Shown here: positions 13,001-25,437 of the stretch, one piece after another
Numbering within the stretch: the stretch's first letter is position 1
How the letters are laid out: each line of letters begins with the position of its first letter
Origin: Sindora glabra
Lineage: Eukaryota > Streptophyta > Magnoliopsida > Fabales > Fabaceae
Reading direction: 5' to 3'
Assembly (NCBI GenBank): GCA_020226215.1
Contig: CM035229.1
Location: 82,229,343 to 82,293,342, forward strand
DNA length: 64,000 bases
Program-made: the position numbers and the translations under genes
The notes under the pieces: model-generated
What the model was told of the DNA's origin: nothing
Databases searched by the model: none
Seen by the model: the letters and a program-made list of their open reading frames with translations, nothing else

Positions 13001-14235
13001 ATTCATTTTGTTCACGACACCCCTCACATATGTACATATAGAATGGGTGGGATCAAAAGCAATTTCACTTAAATTGTATCTTTTTTCCACATTTAAGGAT
13101 GCCGTAAACTGAATAAAGTGGAAGGAACATTTTTTCAGATGGACCCAAGACTAGTGCTGATCACTGCAGTATTCTGAATACCAAGTACCAGTAAGCTGCA
13201 GCAACTATCACCGATTGCACTCGTTTTAAATTAACTCTGATAAAACCGCAGAAAAAACATACACAAATGATCCTCACCCGCATAACTCTTAGGCTTCAAA
13301 CCAAATAATTTATATTTTTTATTATTTAATATAATACACACCAGACTAAAGACCAAAACCCCATAGAAAATCCAGAGGAAAGATCTAAATGGAGAGTAGA
13401 AGAAAGGAGAATCTAGCTGTAGATGTCACTAGAAACTTGACGAGAAAGAACTCAGATATGTCCGATACTTAACCCATTCTTTTTCTCGGCCACGTACTTT
13501 AACCTTTTTTTTTTTTTTTAGTTTTTTTACTCACAGAGTCTTTACCGGCAAAAAAAGGTGCAAAGCAAGTCCTGCCAGCAGAGAAAGTGAGAGTCAACGC
13601 AGAGAAACAGACAAATCAAATCATGTACATGTATTATTGGATTGGGATTAGATGTGGCATTACAGATCACTATTCTGCACTTAATGAAGTGTCCGGTCGG
13701 TGGAACTGCTTAATTAAAAGTTTGGTGACAATTCAAATCCTACTAACTACTAGTATTTCGCCAAGTGTTTGAACGCTCCATGCTTCATTCAAGAATGAAG
13801 AATGTAAGATGATGCTCAGAGTCACTTTTGGAGTAAAACAAATTCATGCATATACGAGAAGCTGGAGTATGGCATCTTTTCCGAGCTCATAATTCCTAAA
13901 GAATAGCTCACAAATCACAAAGTCAACAACCATTTTATAAACAATGTTTATTTTAGATATAAGAAGACTCCATAAGATAGCGCCGTACTTAATTGCTATT
14001 AATTAATAGCAATTAGTGCACAATTGCCTTGCTTGATTATTCCTAATGCCGAAGCAATTCCCATAGTTCCTATGATAATATCCACAAAACTACCACCGGT
14101 TGCAGAAAATACAGTTCTGCAGTTTAATACATTACATGGTAATAGGCTAATAATACTAAGGTTGAGATACAAATTCAGAACATGTACCTCCAAACGGTTA
14201 AAATACTCCTAAAAGGCTCTCGTGTTGCTCTAGTT
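10087..14235. other. Intergenic region, no gene recognised
   Basis: This 4.1-kb spacer begins with the probable phytocyanin 3' UTR. About 10730-11048 looks like a decayed MITE: TGTTTGGTAAT near 10734 is mirrored by ATTACCAAGCATA near 11036-11048. The remainder (11.1-13.9 kb) is less AT-rich than the rest of the intergenic DNA, but its ORFs show no recognisable domain, signal peptide or splice partner. I tried matching conserved plant miRNA sequences from memory and found none. Confidence 0.4.
13991..14014. repeat. 24-bp perfect palindrome
   Basis: AATTGCTATTAA is followed directly by its reverse complement. It lies about 220 bp downstream of the stop codon of the minus-strand DUF4408 gene, so it is probably in or just past that gene's 3' UTR and could form a hairpin in the transcript. 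Confidence 0.75.
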
Positions 14236-15147
14236 TTAATCACATGAAACGCCGTGATTAACCATTTCCTTGCGGCGCTGGTAAGATTCCAGCCTCTGCA
14301 GCTTCATTTGCATATTGAACATCTGGATGAATGCGTCTGCTCGGCGATTCAATTCCTCAGGACTCATTGATTTTTCCCTCCTACGCGATGCCGAGTCATT
14401 GAAAGTATCAGACTTTCTCAGTTCCTTCTTGGCCCAATTCACTGGATCATCTTCACCATCTTCATTGCCATGAAACGGTTCTGCTTTTTTAAGCCTCGCA
14501 GTCCATGTGTCACTCTCTTTCAGCTGATGGCTCATCGTTTTCCCCTGTCTCTCAATGATTCCCCTCCATGTTGCCTCCAGCGTGTCACCAGAATCTGGCG
14601 AGATGTAATCGTTAATAATTTTTTCCGGCGGCACATACTCCTTAATGCATTTTTCCGGCGTTGTGTCGGCGATGGAGTTGTTGCAGGGGAAACCGGAGTC
14701 TTTAACTTCTGCTTCTTCTTGTTCCTCATGCTTAAACTCTTTGTTTTCTTCTTCTTTAGGATCATTGCTCCCTTTTTCTGACTCAGATTGGAGGGTTGTG
14801 GTGATGTTGGTTCGCAAAACGGGATGCTCGGCCGCGGTGGTGGGCACGGCTGTCGGAGAGTCGGAAAAGGGTGCCTTTTTGTGGTGGAAGTTGGAAGAAG
14901 CTGCAATGGTGATAATGATGAAATTGACTATGATGTAAATGAAGGGTGGTGATAGCCAGCTTCTGGCTGAGACCCAGAGGCGAGGAAAAGTTGAGAGGAC
15001 AAATTCGAATGCAAATGGAATTATAGAAACTTTGAACAACATTAAGGTGGATAAAATCCCCATGAACATAAGTGCAAGCTTTGCAGCCCACAAAGCTGTT
15101 TCGAACCTGTTTGATTTTAGCAAAGATTGGTTTCTAAAAAGATCCAT
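14236..15147 (-). CDS. DUF4408/DUF761 domain-containing membrane protein
   Basis: This is an intronless gene of 303 aa. The N-terminal part holds two hydrophobic segments, about residues 18-45 (ALWAAKLALMFMGILSTLML) and 62-86 (WLSPPFIYIIVNFIIITIAA), with the RLWVSARSWLSPPFIYIIVN signature of DUF4408. The middle is acidic and low-complexity (PKEEENKEFKHEEQEEAEV). The C-terminus carries the DUF761 motif SPEELNRRADAFIQMFNMQM followed by KLQRLES. This plant family is usually called cotton fibre expressed protein-like; its molecular role is unknown. The open frame extends three codons upstream, but the first true ATG is at 15147. Divergent or convergent neighbours are far away, so context tells nothing. 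Confidence 0.88.
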   Translation of the reverse strand: MDLFRNQSLLKSNRFETALWAAKLALMFMGILSTLMLFKVSIIPFAFEFVLSTFPRLWVSARSWLSPPFIYIIVNFIIITIAASSNFHHKKAPFSDSPTAVPTTAAEHPVLRTNITTTLQSESEKGSNDPKEEENKEFKHEEQEEAEVKDSGFPCNNSIADTTPEKCIKEYVPPEKIINDYISPDSGDTLEATWRGIIERQGKTMSHQLKESDTWTARLKKAEPFHGNEDGEDDPVNWAKKELRKSDTFNDSASRRREKSMSPEELNRRADAFIQMFNMQMKLQRLESYQRRKEMVNHGVSCD

Positions 15148-15512
15148 CTCTGGCAAACTGAATTATATGCAGCAAGAATGAGAAGAGAGGAGTTATCAGC
15201 TTAAAAAAACTGCTGGGCAAACGGGAAATGTAAGGTTCAGAAAGCCAAGGAATATGATGAAGTGTGATGGATGAATTCCGGTGAAGGAGAAGAGAGTGAG
15301 TGACAAATAAAAAGCGATCAGGAGGACAGCTAGAGACTGAATGCACTGTACAATATTTTGCAACTTCAAGTTGTGGTACTGAGATTAGACCTTTCAGGTC
15401 TGAGAAGCTTTGGTTAGCTCTTGAGCCAACAAACGAATCATTAGCACCCGGTACGCCTGGTTGTAGCGGTAGTGGTTTAGAGCAGCAGACCACAAGACGG
15501 GTTTTGAATCAA

Positions 15513-15520
15513 CTATATAG
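15513..15520 (-). promoter_or_regulatory. Possible TATA box of the DUF4408 gene
   Basis: CTATATAG, which reads the same on both strands, lies about 365 bp upstream of the minus-strand start codon in otherwise mixed sequence. It is a position-based guess; the leader between would be about 330 bp. Confidence 0.3.
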
Positions 15521-15549
15521 CTGCCGTCACATGGTACTGTTTTTACTTA

Positions 15550-18500
15550 GGACAAGGACACAATCTTTAATGTTAAGTTCTAATTTTTTTTTTTTTTCAC
15601 TGAAATTTATTATTTTACTAAACAAGATTTTTTATATTTATGATTTTCTTAAATTTGACAATTTTATTTTATTTTTCTTCTTATTATCATTCAATACCTA
15701 CATGATAGTATGTATATAAATTGTTAACTAGCCGTTGAAGTTATTTATGCATTTTGTTAAATCACCATTTACCTAGGTTAAAAAAGTAAGTGATTAACTT
15801 GAATTAAAATTCTCTCAACTTCATTTTTTCCTTTTTTTAAGATTTGTTATGAATTCCCCACCGTCTGATGTGTCAAACTGTTGGATTAACATTAGAAACT
15901 TTTTATTTTTCCCTTTTTCCTTAGTACATCCTGCACCAACCGAGAACATCATTGTTTATGATGACGCAACGGAAAAGGGAAATTCTGTGACAAAAATGTA
16001 TATTTTTGTTGTGTGTGAGGTAAAACATTGTGTATGCCCCCAAATGGAGAAGTTTCATTGAAATCGTCCAATAGAAATTCTCATTCCACTGAACTCTAAA
16101 TTGTATTCTTTCCCAGTTGGAATGAAGTTAGAAAATAACAACAGTGGAAGTCTAGAACCAAAATTTCATGTATTCTTCTTAGAAAACGATTTAGTTGGTT
16201 CAAGTACTGGCAAGAGACAGAGTGGAAGGTTAAAAGAAACAAAACGATAAAAGCTCAACAACCTGAATTAAAGCCGCTGTGGTCCTCCGCCACGCCACGC
16301 CCGCTACAAAAATTGCGGAGGTAACAACTTTTGTTGCGCACTATACTAAAAATTGTGGATCCGGATCTTTTCCATCATTTTTTTAATTATTTTTAGAGAA
16401 ATATTAACATAATTTTTATTTAAAAAATTATTATTTTTTAATAAAATTCATAATTTTAAATAAAAAATTTTATATCTTTTTTGTCTGAATTTATCGCCCT
16501 TTTCCGTAATCCTTTTTCTGAAAGAAAAGGAAAGAATCTATTTAAATTGTACATCGTACTAAGGTATCTTACCTCTTGATTCACTACCGTCCCTCCATTG
16601 TCTTTGCATATTTATTGCACAAGTGCCCCATATGCCCAATTTCACATACAAATAGACAGGGACCAGAGCCAAGGGCGCGAGCTAGGTTCCAGCGCCTTCT
16701 AAAAATTTGATTTTTTTTATATATAATAATTTTAAATTGAACTTTCAAAATTTTTAGTAAAATTATATATATTATATAAAAATTTTGATATTTAATGCTT
16801 TCCTGTGAAAATTTCTGATTTCACCATTGCAAAAAGAGATGGGTTCCCATTGATATCTAGACTGTAAGTGACTGTGATTCATCAATAAGCACTGATAATT
16901 CATTTTCTGCTGAAATCCGTTATTCTATTTTTTTCCCCTCCTCTCTAATACTATCACTAGCAAAGGAGTAAGGAGCAAAAGATTCAATAAGATAATGGAA
17001 ATTTTGTATTCCTTATTTGAGTATAAAGTTGATTCCACTATTGGTAGGAAATTTAGTGAGGCTTTAGCTGACCACAATCTTTGCCTGTGTGTCTAAATGA
17101 GAAGGGTGGGACATTCCATTTTCATAAGCATTTGCAACCTTAATACAAAGAAGCACCAATGCCTTAAACCTCATTTCATTGTCACTTTTCTTTCATGTGT
17201 ATATTAGGAAGAGGGGTTATGGTAAAAATGAAAAAAAAATCCATAAGTTTCTTATTTTTCTATTAATATAATTATAATTATAATTGAAGGACTCCAGAAA
17301 AGGGAACGAATCGACTTCACATATATCTGTTAAGCATTGCAACACTGAGCTGTGATTCCTGTGAAAAGAAAAGACAGAATATTCCAAGAAAAAAAGGTCA
17401 GAGAAAAGGCTCAACAACTGTATTAAAAAAAAAAAAGGAAAAAGTTTAATTGAATTGAGCAGCTGCAGCCGTAGTAGTTTGTTGGCATATGAGCAAGTGG
17501 TGGCAATGGGGTCTCTTGTCTTACCCCAGGGAACAGCTACCCACCGACCCACCCTAAGCTGGTAGAGCTCCTCCGCTTCCGCCTACTACTTTCCTTTTTT
17601 AATACAAATTTTGTAACCTACAAGTTCTATTTATATGACATTTTATCATACTCTTAAAATAACAAAAACAGAGAGATAAATCTAAGAATGAGAGGATTTT
17701 CATATTTGAAGGGTCTAAATATTCTCTACTCTCAAATTTTTATCTATTTTTTTACTCAAAAAAAAAAAATCTTACTTTTGAACATGGATTTGGGTAGGTC
17801 TCATACCCATGCCATGCCAGCTTCTTTTAGCACAATGTGATGTATTATATTATTGGCCTAATTTAGTAGCTCAAATCCTGCCATAAATAAAAATGACTCT
17901 TTTTTTTTTTTTTGGCAGAGAAGAATTTCAATTTTCAAACTTCATCATTGTAAGGGATGGAACAGCACGTGATATTGAATATTCCATTTTCATTACATAC
18001 TGATAAAATGTCAAAACCATCCTAAATTATGGAGGGCAGGCCCTAGGAATGGGTAATAATATGCACATGAGGGAAGCGTCATGCTAGCAAAGCACAAAAC
18101 TCTGCTCTTTAAGTGACATAAAATAGTCTTCCTTAGAATCTGTCTTCTTCTTTCCTGTCTCCTCATTATCTCGTCCATTTGTCATCTATTTATCTTTCTT
18201 CATTTTATGAAATTCAGTCTTGAATAGTAAATATTGTTTAACGTTTCATGCGGTGATATGGATCGCTAGTCCAATCAATAGTTGTTTTCTATAAAACTGT
18301 TTCTTATTATAAATTTATAAAAAATGAATTTTTCAGTACATTCAATTTATATATATACACACCAAATACTAAATAATTTATTTTAAATTTTATATTTTTT
18401 ATATAATATTTAATTTAATAATTTATAATTGATTAATAAAACTAATTTATACATGCATTGAATTTGATTGAATGAATTAGCTTTTGAGGAGCCATGATTC

Positions 18501-18597
18501 ATCAAAGAATAGAACATGTGGGTTCATGGTAAGGCATCTCTTTCATGGATTTGACGTAAGGGTTAGATTAGATTCCTGGTGTGGTGATAATAAAGTG

Positions 18598-18637
<40 letters not shown>

Positions 18638-18780
18638 CATATGTTTAATTCCTTATTTCATCCATGTGAATTGTGAAATAATTACGCAATTTTGAGCACA
18701 AGCTCACAACTTGTTTGAGCTTCAAGGTAAAGTGTCATCAAATTTCCTATTGAATAATGGCTTTAACAAAGAGATATTTA
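15550..18780. other. Intergenic region, no gene recognised
   Basis: AT-rich spacer. A GC-richer patch near 16640-16700 (AAGGGCGCGAGC...) resembles the kind of eroded terminus seen in old plant hAT or LTR relics, but no matching partner end was found. ORFs here are short and featureless. Confidence 0.35.
18601..18634. repeat. (CT)17 microsatellite
   Basis: An uninterrupted 34-bp run of CT dinucleotides, followed by GTACATATG. Confidence 0.95.
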
Positions 18781-18783
18781 TAA

Positions 18784-19043
18784 GGGTTATGCTCATACTC
18801 AATCGAAAATTTTATGAGGGTATTTTTTATAAAAACTATAATTTTATATAAAAGCATAGGTATATATAAATTTTATATGTGATAAATATACAAAAAATTA
18901 CAATCTTATTATTCAAAATTATATCAATTTTTTAAAATTTTTATATAAAATTTATAACTTTTAATGAAAATTTTCCCAAAAAAAAAAACTGCAATAATTA
19001 TATATTGATACAAAATTTTCGCATACATGTAGAAGCATAACCC
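18784..19043. mobile_element. Short MITE with about 35-bp terminal inverted repeats
   Basis: The left end GGGTTATGCT...CGAAAATTTTATG is mirrored by the right end, whose complement reads GGGTTATGCTTCTACATGTA then GCGAAAATTTTGTA. The 260-bp body is AT-rich and non-coding. No clean target duplication is visible, so the superfamily is not assigned. Confidence 0.6.
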
Positions 19044-19049
19044 TCTTAG

Positions 19050-21820
19050 AATCAACACTTATTAAGACTGCCATAATTGTGTTGCCTTTAAAATTTTATT
19101 GGAGAAACTGGTTAGCAAGTTGTTAAACTATGAATTTATTGAAAATATAACATTTGATGTTGATACTTTCATATTTAGTCATCATTGTTCATGTGAATAT
19201 GAAAGGATAAATTTTTTGTTAAAAAAAAAGGAAAAGTTATATTTTAATAGTCGAGAGGGGTGACAATTTTAAGAATTGAAATATTATATTGAAATTTTTA
19301 TTTATTAATAAATAAAATTTGTTGAAAATTAATGTTATTCTAAAAATTGATAATTTATTGGTCAAAAGAAATCTCTAACTAAGTTTCGATATTATTTTTA
19401 AGTTTTGTTTATTTTATTAAAAAATATTTTTTATAAAAATATTATTTTTATATATATTAGTGAAAAAATGATATATCACTTAATATATTGATAATTTAAA
19501 AAATAAAATTTAAAAATATAATAATAATCAAAAATAAAATTTTTAAATATTTTATATTTAATATTAAGTAAATAAAACATATTTCTCTTTTAATACTTTA
19601 AATTATACTTTTCTGATTCTGGGCAATTGGGATAACACAAACATAATATAATAATTAGCAAGGCAACCCCCTAATTTTAATTGGATCCCGGGGATAGTGT
19701 CGGCTCCGTTCACACAATCATGATGTATCATTATGACCATCCTACCAAATGCTACCTTTGAATTGTCAAATACCTAAACCCATAGAGTTTCTCTGCACTT
19801 TGTTTTCTTCCCAATTGCATTAGGGATAACCTTTCTCACACTTTCCATTAGGGACACCTCCCCATTCGGATTAACGGCAATGCTTTTGGATTTCTGTCAA
19901 GATCCCTTGTTTCCATGCATCACTTTCTTTTGATTTTGATTAGACTTACTCCTCAAGATTAAATTGCTAGAAAGCTAAAGTACAAGCCTTCATGCATGTA
20001 TTAGAAAATTTTCCCCCATTATTATTTTTTTCTTGGAGATAATATTGCCATAAAGTTTAATTAGTGGGTCTTCGGACAAAAAATGGTTATGTGTTTTTTT
20101 AAAGATCTCGAGTCTATTCTCTTTTGCGGCCCCGTGAAAAAGAAGGGGGGGCTATTTTGGTTCCCTCGCACAGAAATTTTGTCCGAGCTTGCCAACAAAA
20201 TATGTGCATCAGGTACCATCATAGCTCGTACTCATTAGGCGTATCCGTAGATTCACCCAAGGAATCGACCTACTTCCCTAAAATTGTTATTTGCACCGCA
20301 CACGTGCACGCTTTTGTCTAAGATTATCTTGTTTTTTTTTTAATATATTTATTTTGTATATACGACAAAATACAAGTTAAATTAAGGAAAGGAATAATTT
20401 CTAATAATAATGGCCTGAAAATGGTTGAATTACGCGGGGATCATGTGGTTACAATTACGAAATTATTCAGGATTGAAGACCTAACTAAAATCATGTGGTT
20501 ACAATTCAGTAGAGGCAAAGAAAATGTAGAAAGGTTGATGAATGGGTTCCAGGAAGGATCATGCTGAATGGTTTTTTGTAGCTATGCTGGCATGCTGCCT
20601 AGAGTTGAACTAGTCAAGATGAATAAGTCTGCAAGCTGGGGCGGGGCCAAGCGTGGTTCCAAAATTGGGAAAATTTTGTAAATTTCCCCTTCAATCTTAC
20701 ATTCTTTTTCAAAAAATGATAATGTGTAAAACATTTTTATTAGAATTTTCAGATATCCTCTAATATTTTGCTCTCGCCTCGTCGGAGACTGCTAACATTG
20801 CAGAGTTGCAAGGGGTAGTGATTTAAGCGTCGAGTGCTACTATGTGTTGGTTTAATCAAGTAATTAAATATCATGATTAACAATTATAAATTAAGTAATC
20901 GATTATTATTTTTAAAAAAAATTATGACTTATTTAGTATAGCAGTGAAAATATTTAATTTTAAAATAATTAATTATATATAATTTGTTTTATATTTGGTA
21001 ACATTTGTAAATAATTGATTATATATAATTTATTCTTATTTGGATGATATATAAAATAATTATTTTTTAGTGTTAAATTATTGAAAGGATAATAAAATAC
21101 ATATGAATATTACATCTCTTAAAACCATAAATAGCATTATTAATATTTTAGTTTTGTATTTGTTATATTTTCTCCATATTCAGTTACATCATATAAGAGA
21201 TACATGATAATATGAGTAAATATTATCATATTTAATCAAGCATTTAAGCTTTATACAAGATAGTATAATTTAATTTGATTAACTTATTTTATATTATATG
21301 GTCAATATAAAATAAATTAATCCTCTTTCCATAGGCTTAATATAAAAAAATAAAATTAAAATAAAGTTTATCATTCCTAATCTAACCTCAATTTATTTTT
21401 ATATCAATCTACTCTCATCAATAATTACTGTTTATCCTAATTTAGCTTTAAAAATATCAATAATTTAGGTTTGAAAAATATTTATAATTTAACCTCAACT
21501 TATTTATCATTCATAATTTAATCATAACCCATTTTAGCCTTAAAATATTAATATTAATTATTTAGATATAAAATAGGTAAAAATATAATAAAGATGTCAC
21601 TTATTATTAATTAAATTCATTATAAAATATTATAAATTTATAATTATCAAATAATACAAAACAACTATATTAGGAACTATTTTTAAAAGAAGGCTAATTT
21701 TATCTAAATAAAATTTTTAATACTATCATGTTATATATATATGATGACAAAAGCATGAATGTAGAAGTTTATATAAGATAAAATTAATAATTTCATTTAT
21801 GAAATCATAAGATATTAGCA
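19050..21820. other. Intergenic region, no gene recognised
   Basis: Very AT-rich spacer. A GC-richer island at about 20120-20320 contains a 65-codon open frame with no recognisable domain. A GGGGCGGGGCC patch at about 20639 resembles an eroded transposon terminus, but no partner end was identified. Confidence 0.35.
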
Positions 21821-21830
21821 AAATAGTTCC

Positions 21831-22733
21831 TAAATTATATATTTATCCCTGAATAATAATCTGTATATATAATTTCTTCCTTTTGTACAAATAATTTTAT
21901 CATTGATTTATTGTACAAAGGAATGAAAATTATTTTTACATATCATTATTCAAAGATAAAATTATAATTTTGTATAATTCAGAGATAATTTTGCTTATAC
22001 TTCATAATCATGTCCTCCAAACACAACCTAGTATTAAAATAAATAGTGAAAAGAAATAATATAAGTAAAAAGTAAATATGTATTTAATATTATTAAGATG
22101 GAATCTAATAATGCACTTCAAATATTTTTAATTTATTTTAATATTGTAAATGAAGAAATGAATAAATAATTATAATAAATACAAAAATAAACAATTAATA
22201 ATATTAATTATAAAATTTAGAAGATGTAATAATCATACCATTAAAGATGAGGCACTAAAATATGGTGTTTGTAATTAAAGATGAGGCACTAAAATTATAC
22301 ATTTATCCTTGAATAATGATTTGTATATATAATTTCTTCCTTTTGTACAAATAATTTTATCCTTGATTTATTGTACAAAGGAATGAAATTATTTATACAT
22401 ATCATTATTTAAAGATAAAATTATAATTTTGTATAATTCAGAGATATTTTGCTTGTACTTCATAATCATGTCCTCCAAGCACAACCTAGTATTAAAATAA
22501 ATAGTGAAAAAAAATATAACTAAAAAGTAAATATGTATTTAATATTATTAAGATGAAATTTAATAATGCACTTCAAATTTTTTTAATTTATTTTAATATT
22601 CTAAATGAAGAAATGAATAAATAATTATAATAAATACAAAAATAAATAATTAATAATACTAATTATAAAATTTAGAAGATGTAATAATCATCACCATTAA
22701 AGATGAGGCACTAACATATGGTGTTTGTAATTA
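21831..22733. repeat. Tandem duplication of an about 450-bp unit
   Basis: Two head-to-tail copies, about 21831-22289 and 22290-22733. Both contain ATAATTTCTTCCTTTTGTAC, then CATAATCATGTCCTCCAA, and end near AAAGATGAGGCACTAA. They differ by scattered substitutions and small indels. The unit is AT-rich and non-coding. A related fragment (GAAGAAA-GAATAAAT-ATTATAATAAATA-type sequence) recurs near 45330-45400 within the Mutator region, so it is probably from a dispersed repeat. Confidence 0.8.
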
Positions 22734-22734
22734 G

Positions 22735-24960
22735 TTTGATGGTCAACCTGCCATTCATGGAGTTAAAATAAAATATCTTCAATCATCGGCGAAGAAGAAA
22801 AATTCTCCAAATCCAGGTTATGCATTAGAATGTTCTATGCTAAGTGCGGTTGAAATTTGGACATAATTAGTGGATGATTAGCTAGGAGGATAATCCAAAA
22901 TGAAAGGGGGCATATCTTTGTGAGATTTCGAATCTAAGAATAGGGTATTGCTTTCAAGAAAGAAGCAAAGATGTAGTAAAAGGTTTGAGTATCATTTAGG
23001 AGTTGGGGCGGCTTATCATTGTCATCATCTTAAACTACTTGATCTCTCTAGTCTAACATGATGATGCTTTATTACTATATATATATACAAAAAAGAAATG
23101 TCCCGTTGTTAAAAATTTCGTTGAACTAGTTCAGCTCTAAAAGGGAAAAAAAATAGAATCAATTTTGAACACCCTCTTATTAATTCAATGACGGATGATA
23201 GATGATGGACCTGATGGATATAAATTTTCATTACTCTTAATTTGAAAAAAAGAGTTTTACCGCACCTGATATGAAGTTAATGTGGGCAAAATTGTTTACC
23301 CTAATAAAAATACAGCTAACACATATTTTGCATGATGAGGGGGCGACAAATTGTTAGGTGATCAAGTGCTTAGCTGGGGAGCAAAGCGTGTGCCGTCCTG
23401 CAAATTGTTGGCGTAGGCTTAGGGCCAAAGCAACTACGGCTAATAAGAGCTAGCAAAGCTCATTGGTCTGCTAGACTGCTAGTGCTGCCCTCCACTTCTT
23501 CCAAACCTCGAAGTGTTAGGGACCCATCTTCACAGTAAATAATAATAATAATAATAATAATACAAGAAAGGCAGAAGGAATAGATTGGGGAAGATAAAGA
23601 ATGATGATTAGTAAAGGCAAAGGGGGCAGAACGCCGCTTGGTGGACGCCCACCACTAATCCCATTTGGCTTTTGGGTTCCATTTATATATACACTGGCAG
23701 GTGGCAACAACTCCTCCGTTGCCCCTCCCCACGTCCCCATCCTCAGGCTCCAAGAATATTACGTACCCCTTGTGTGTTTAAATTTGTTCGCTCAATACAA
23801 TTCATAAACTACATATTTTATTGAATTTCAATCAGATAAACTAGACGACGAGGAAGACCAATTCAATTCAAATTACTAGAAACATAAATATATAATTAAG
23901 AATTTATAAATTATAGCAATTACATTTTTACTCCTCCTTAAAAAAAGGAGGTCCCATTTCATGACTTGCAGCTATACCTTCGAAAGGCCAAATTTTGGGC
24001 ACTAAAAGCAACTAGTTGTCCTGAAGTGATAATTTCTAATACGATATGATAATTTAATGAGTATAACATGTTTATTTGGATTTAAGTTGATATATTAATT
24101 CATTTAAAAATTTATTTTAAATTTTTAAAAATTTTATTTGAAAAATAATTAATAATTTAATTATAAATAGGTAATAAAGATATAAAATTCTTATTTTATT
24201 TTAATAAAATGATAATAAGAGTATAAAATAATATTTTATTAATGATTAAAAATATTTTTATAAAAAATAATAAATAATTAAATTTAATAATTAATTTTAT
24301 AATATAAATTTTATTAATTAAAATTATTAAATGAATTAGATGAATAATCTATTTTAATTTATTTAATAAATGAGTTGACTTAAATGATATGAATTGTCAC
24401 CTTGCATTGTATGCCCCCACAGACAAGGTTATTATTATAATAAGCATTATTTACACTTAAACATGACATTGAGTACAAAAGATCTTCAATTGGTCCTCTC
24501 TAATGAAAAAATAAATAATCTTTCTTAAACTTGTATATAACCTACAGTCATATGTCATGGTCATAAATCTATCTTTTTCACAAGTTACTTGATTGATTAT
24601 TGCTCGTAGATTAACTATAGGGTGATCATCATGCATGACCCAAATTTGAAATTTATATTATGAAAGATAATTGCTATTCATAATACATAAGAAAACATAG
24701 AGTGACCTTTATCATTTGGGATTAAGGTCAGAGGACAAAAGTCATCACAATTTACAATCCAATAAATAGATAGGCAAAGAAAGATATAATTATGGAGCTA
24801 CACCTTTGGTTTATATTTTGATATTAAATTCATACGGGTTGCAATTTTACTTAAGTAAAGGTGAATATTACAATAAATGTAATGTGCAATTTTATGTCAA
24901 TGATAATTAATGTAAGAATAAATTTCCTTTTCCTTAAATACAACATTAATTGTGACATTT
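22735..24960. other. Intergenic region, no gene recognised
   Basis: AT-rich spacer. The GC-richer part at 23330-23760 has a Pro/Gly-rich open frame on each strand, but neither shows a family motif. An (AAT)n microsatellite lies at 23536-23562. Confidence 0.35.
23536..23562. repeat. (AAT)9 microsatellite
   Basis: A run of AAT/ATA trinucleotides with no interruption. Confidence 0.9.
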
Positions 24961-25437
24961 GAATTACTAGTTGTTTTGTCATAAATTAATCCTTTTAGAT
25001 CATCTTTATTTTTAATTCTAAATATAATCATATATAATTCATGACTAAACATAGGTTTAAATAAAAAAAATCCCACTTTTGATATCAATTGACCTTAACT
25101 CTTATTGATAGTTATTGCATAAATAACAACTTTAACTCCTCTTACATGATTTGTCAATTGTATCATTATCAATTTTGTTTCATTAAAGAGTCCAGCAAAT
25201 TATTAGTTATTTTCTCATGAATTAATACTCTTAGATCATCTTCACTTTCAACTTTAAATATAATAACATATAATTATTCATGATTAAACACAGGTTTAAA
25301 TAGAAAAGTCCTCACTTTTGGTATCAATAGGCCTTAACTCTTGTTGATAGTTATTGCATAAATAACAACTTTAACTCATGATTTGTCAATTGCATCATTA
25401 TCAATTTTGTTTCATTACAAAGTTCAACAAATTAATC
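24961..25437. repeat. Tandem duplication of an about 237-bp unit
   Basis: Two direct copies, about 24961-25197 and 25198-25437. Shared blocks include TTAGATCATCTT, GGTTTAAATA, GATAGTTATTGCATAAATAA and TATCAATTTTGTTTCATTA. The second copy has lost about 10 bases (CTCTTACATG). No coding potential. Confidence 0.8.

Noticed and set aside
15148..15156. Three extra codons at the start of the DUF4408 protein
   Set aside because: The upstream position is a TTG, not ATG; the first ATG at 15147 gives a normal N-terminus.
20124..20321. 65-codon open frame in a GC-richer island
   Set aside because: It has no recognisable domain, no splice partner and no neighbouring gene signals; an organelle-derived insert was considered but could not be supported by eye.
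23516..23807. Pro/Gly-rich open frames on both strands
   Set aside because: Frames over a microsatellite and GC-richer patch; no domain or signal fits a real gene.
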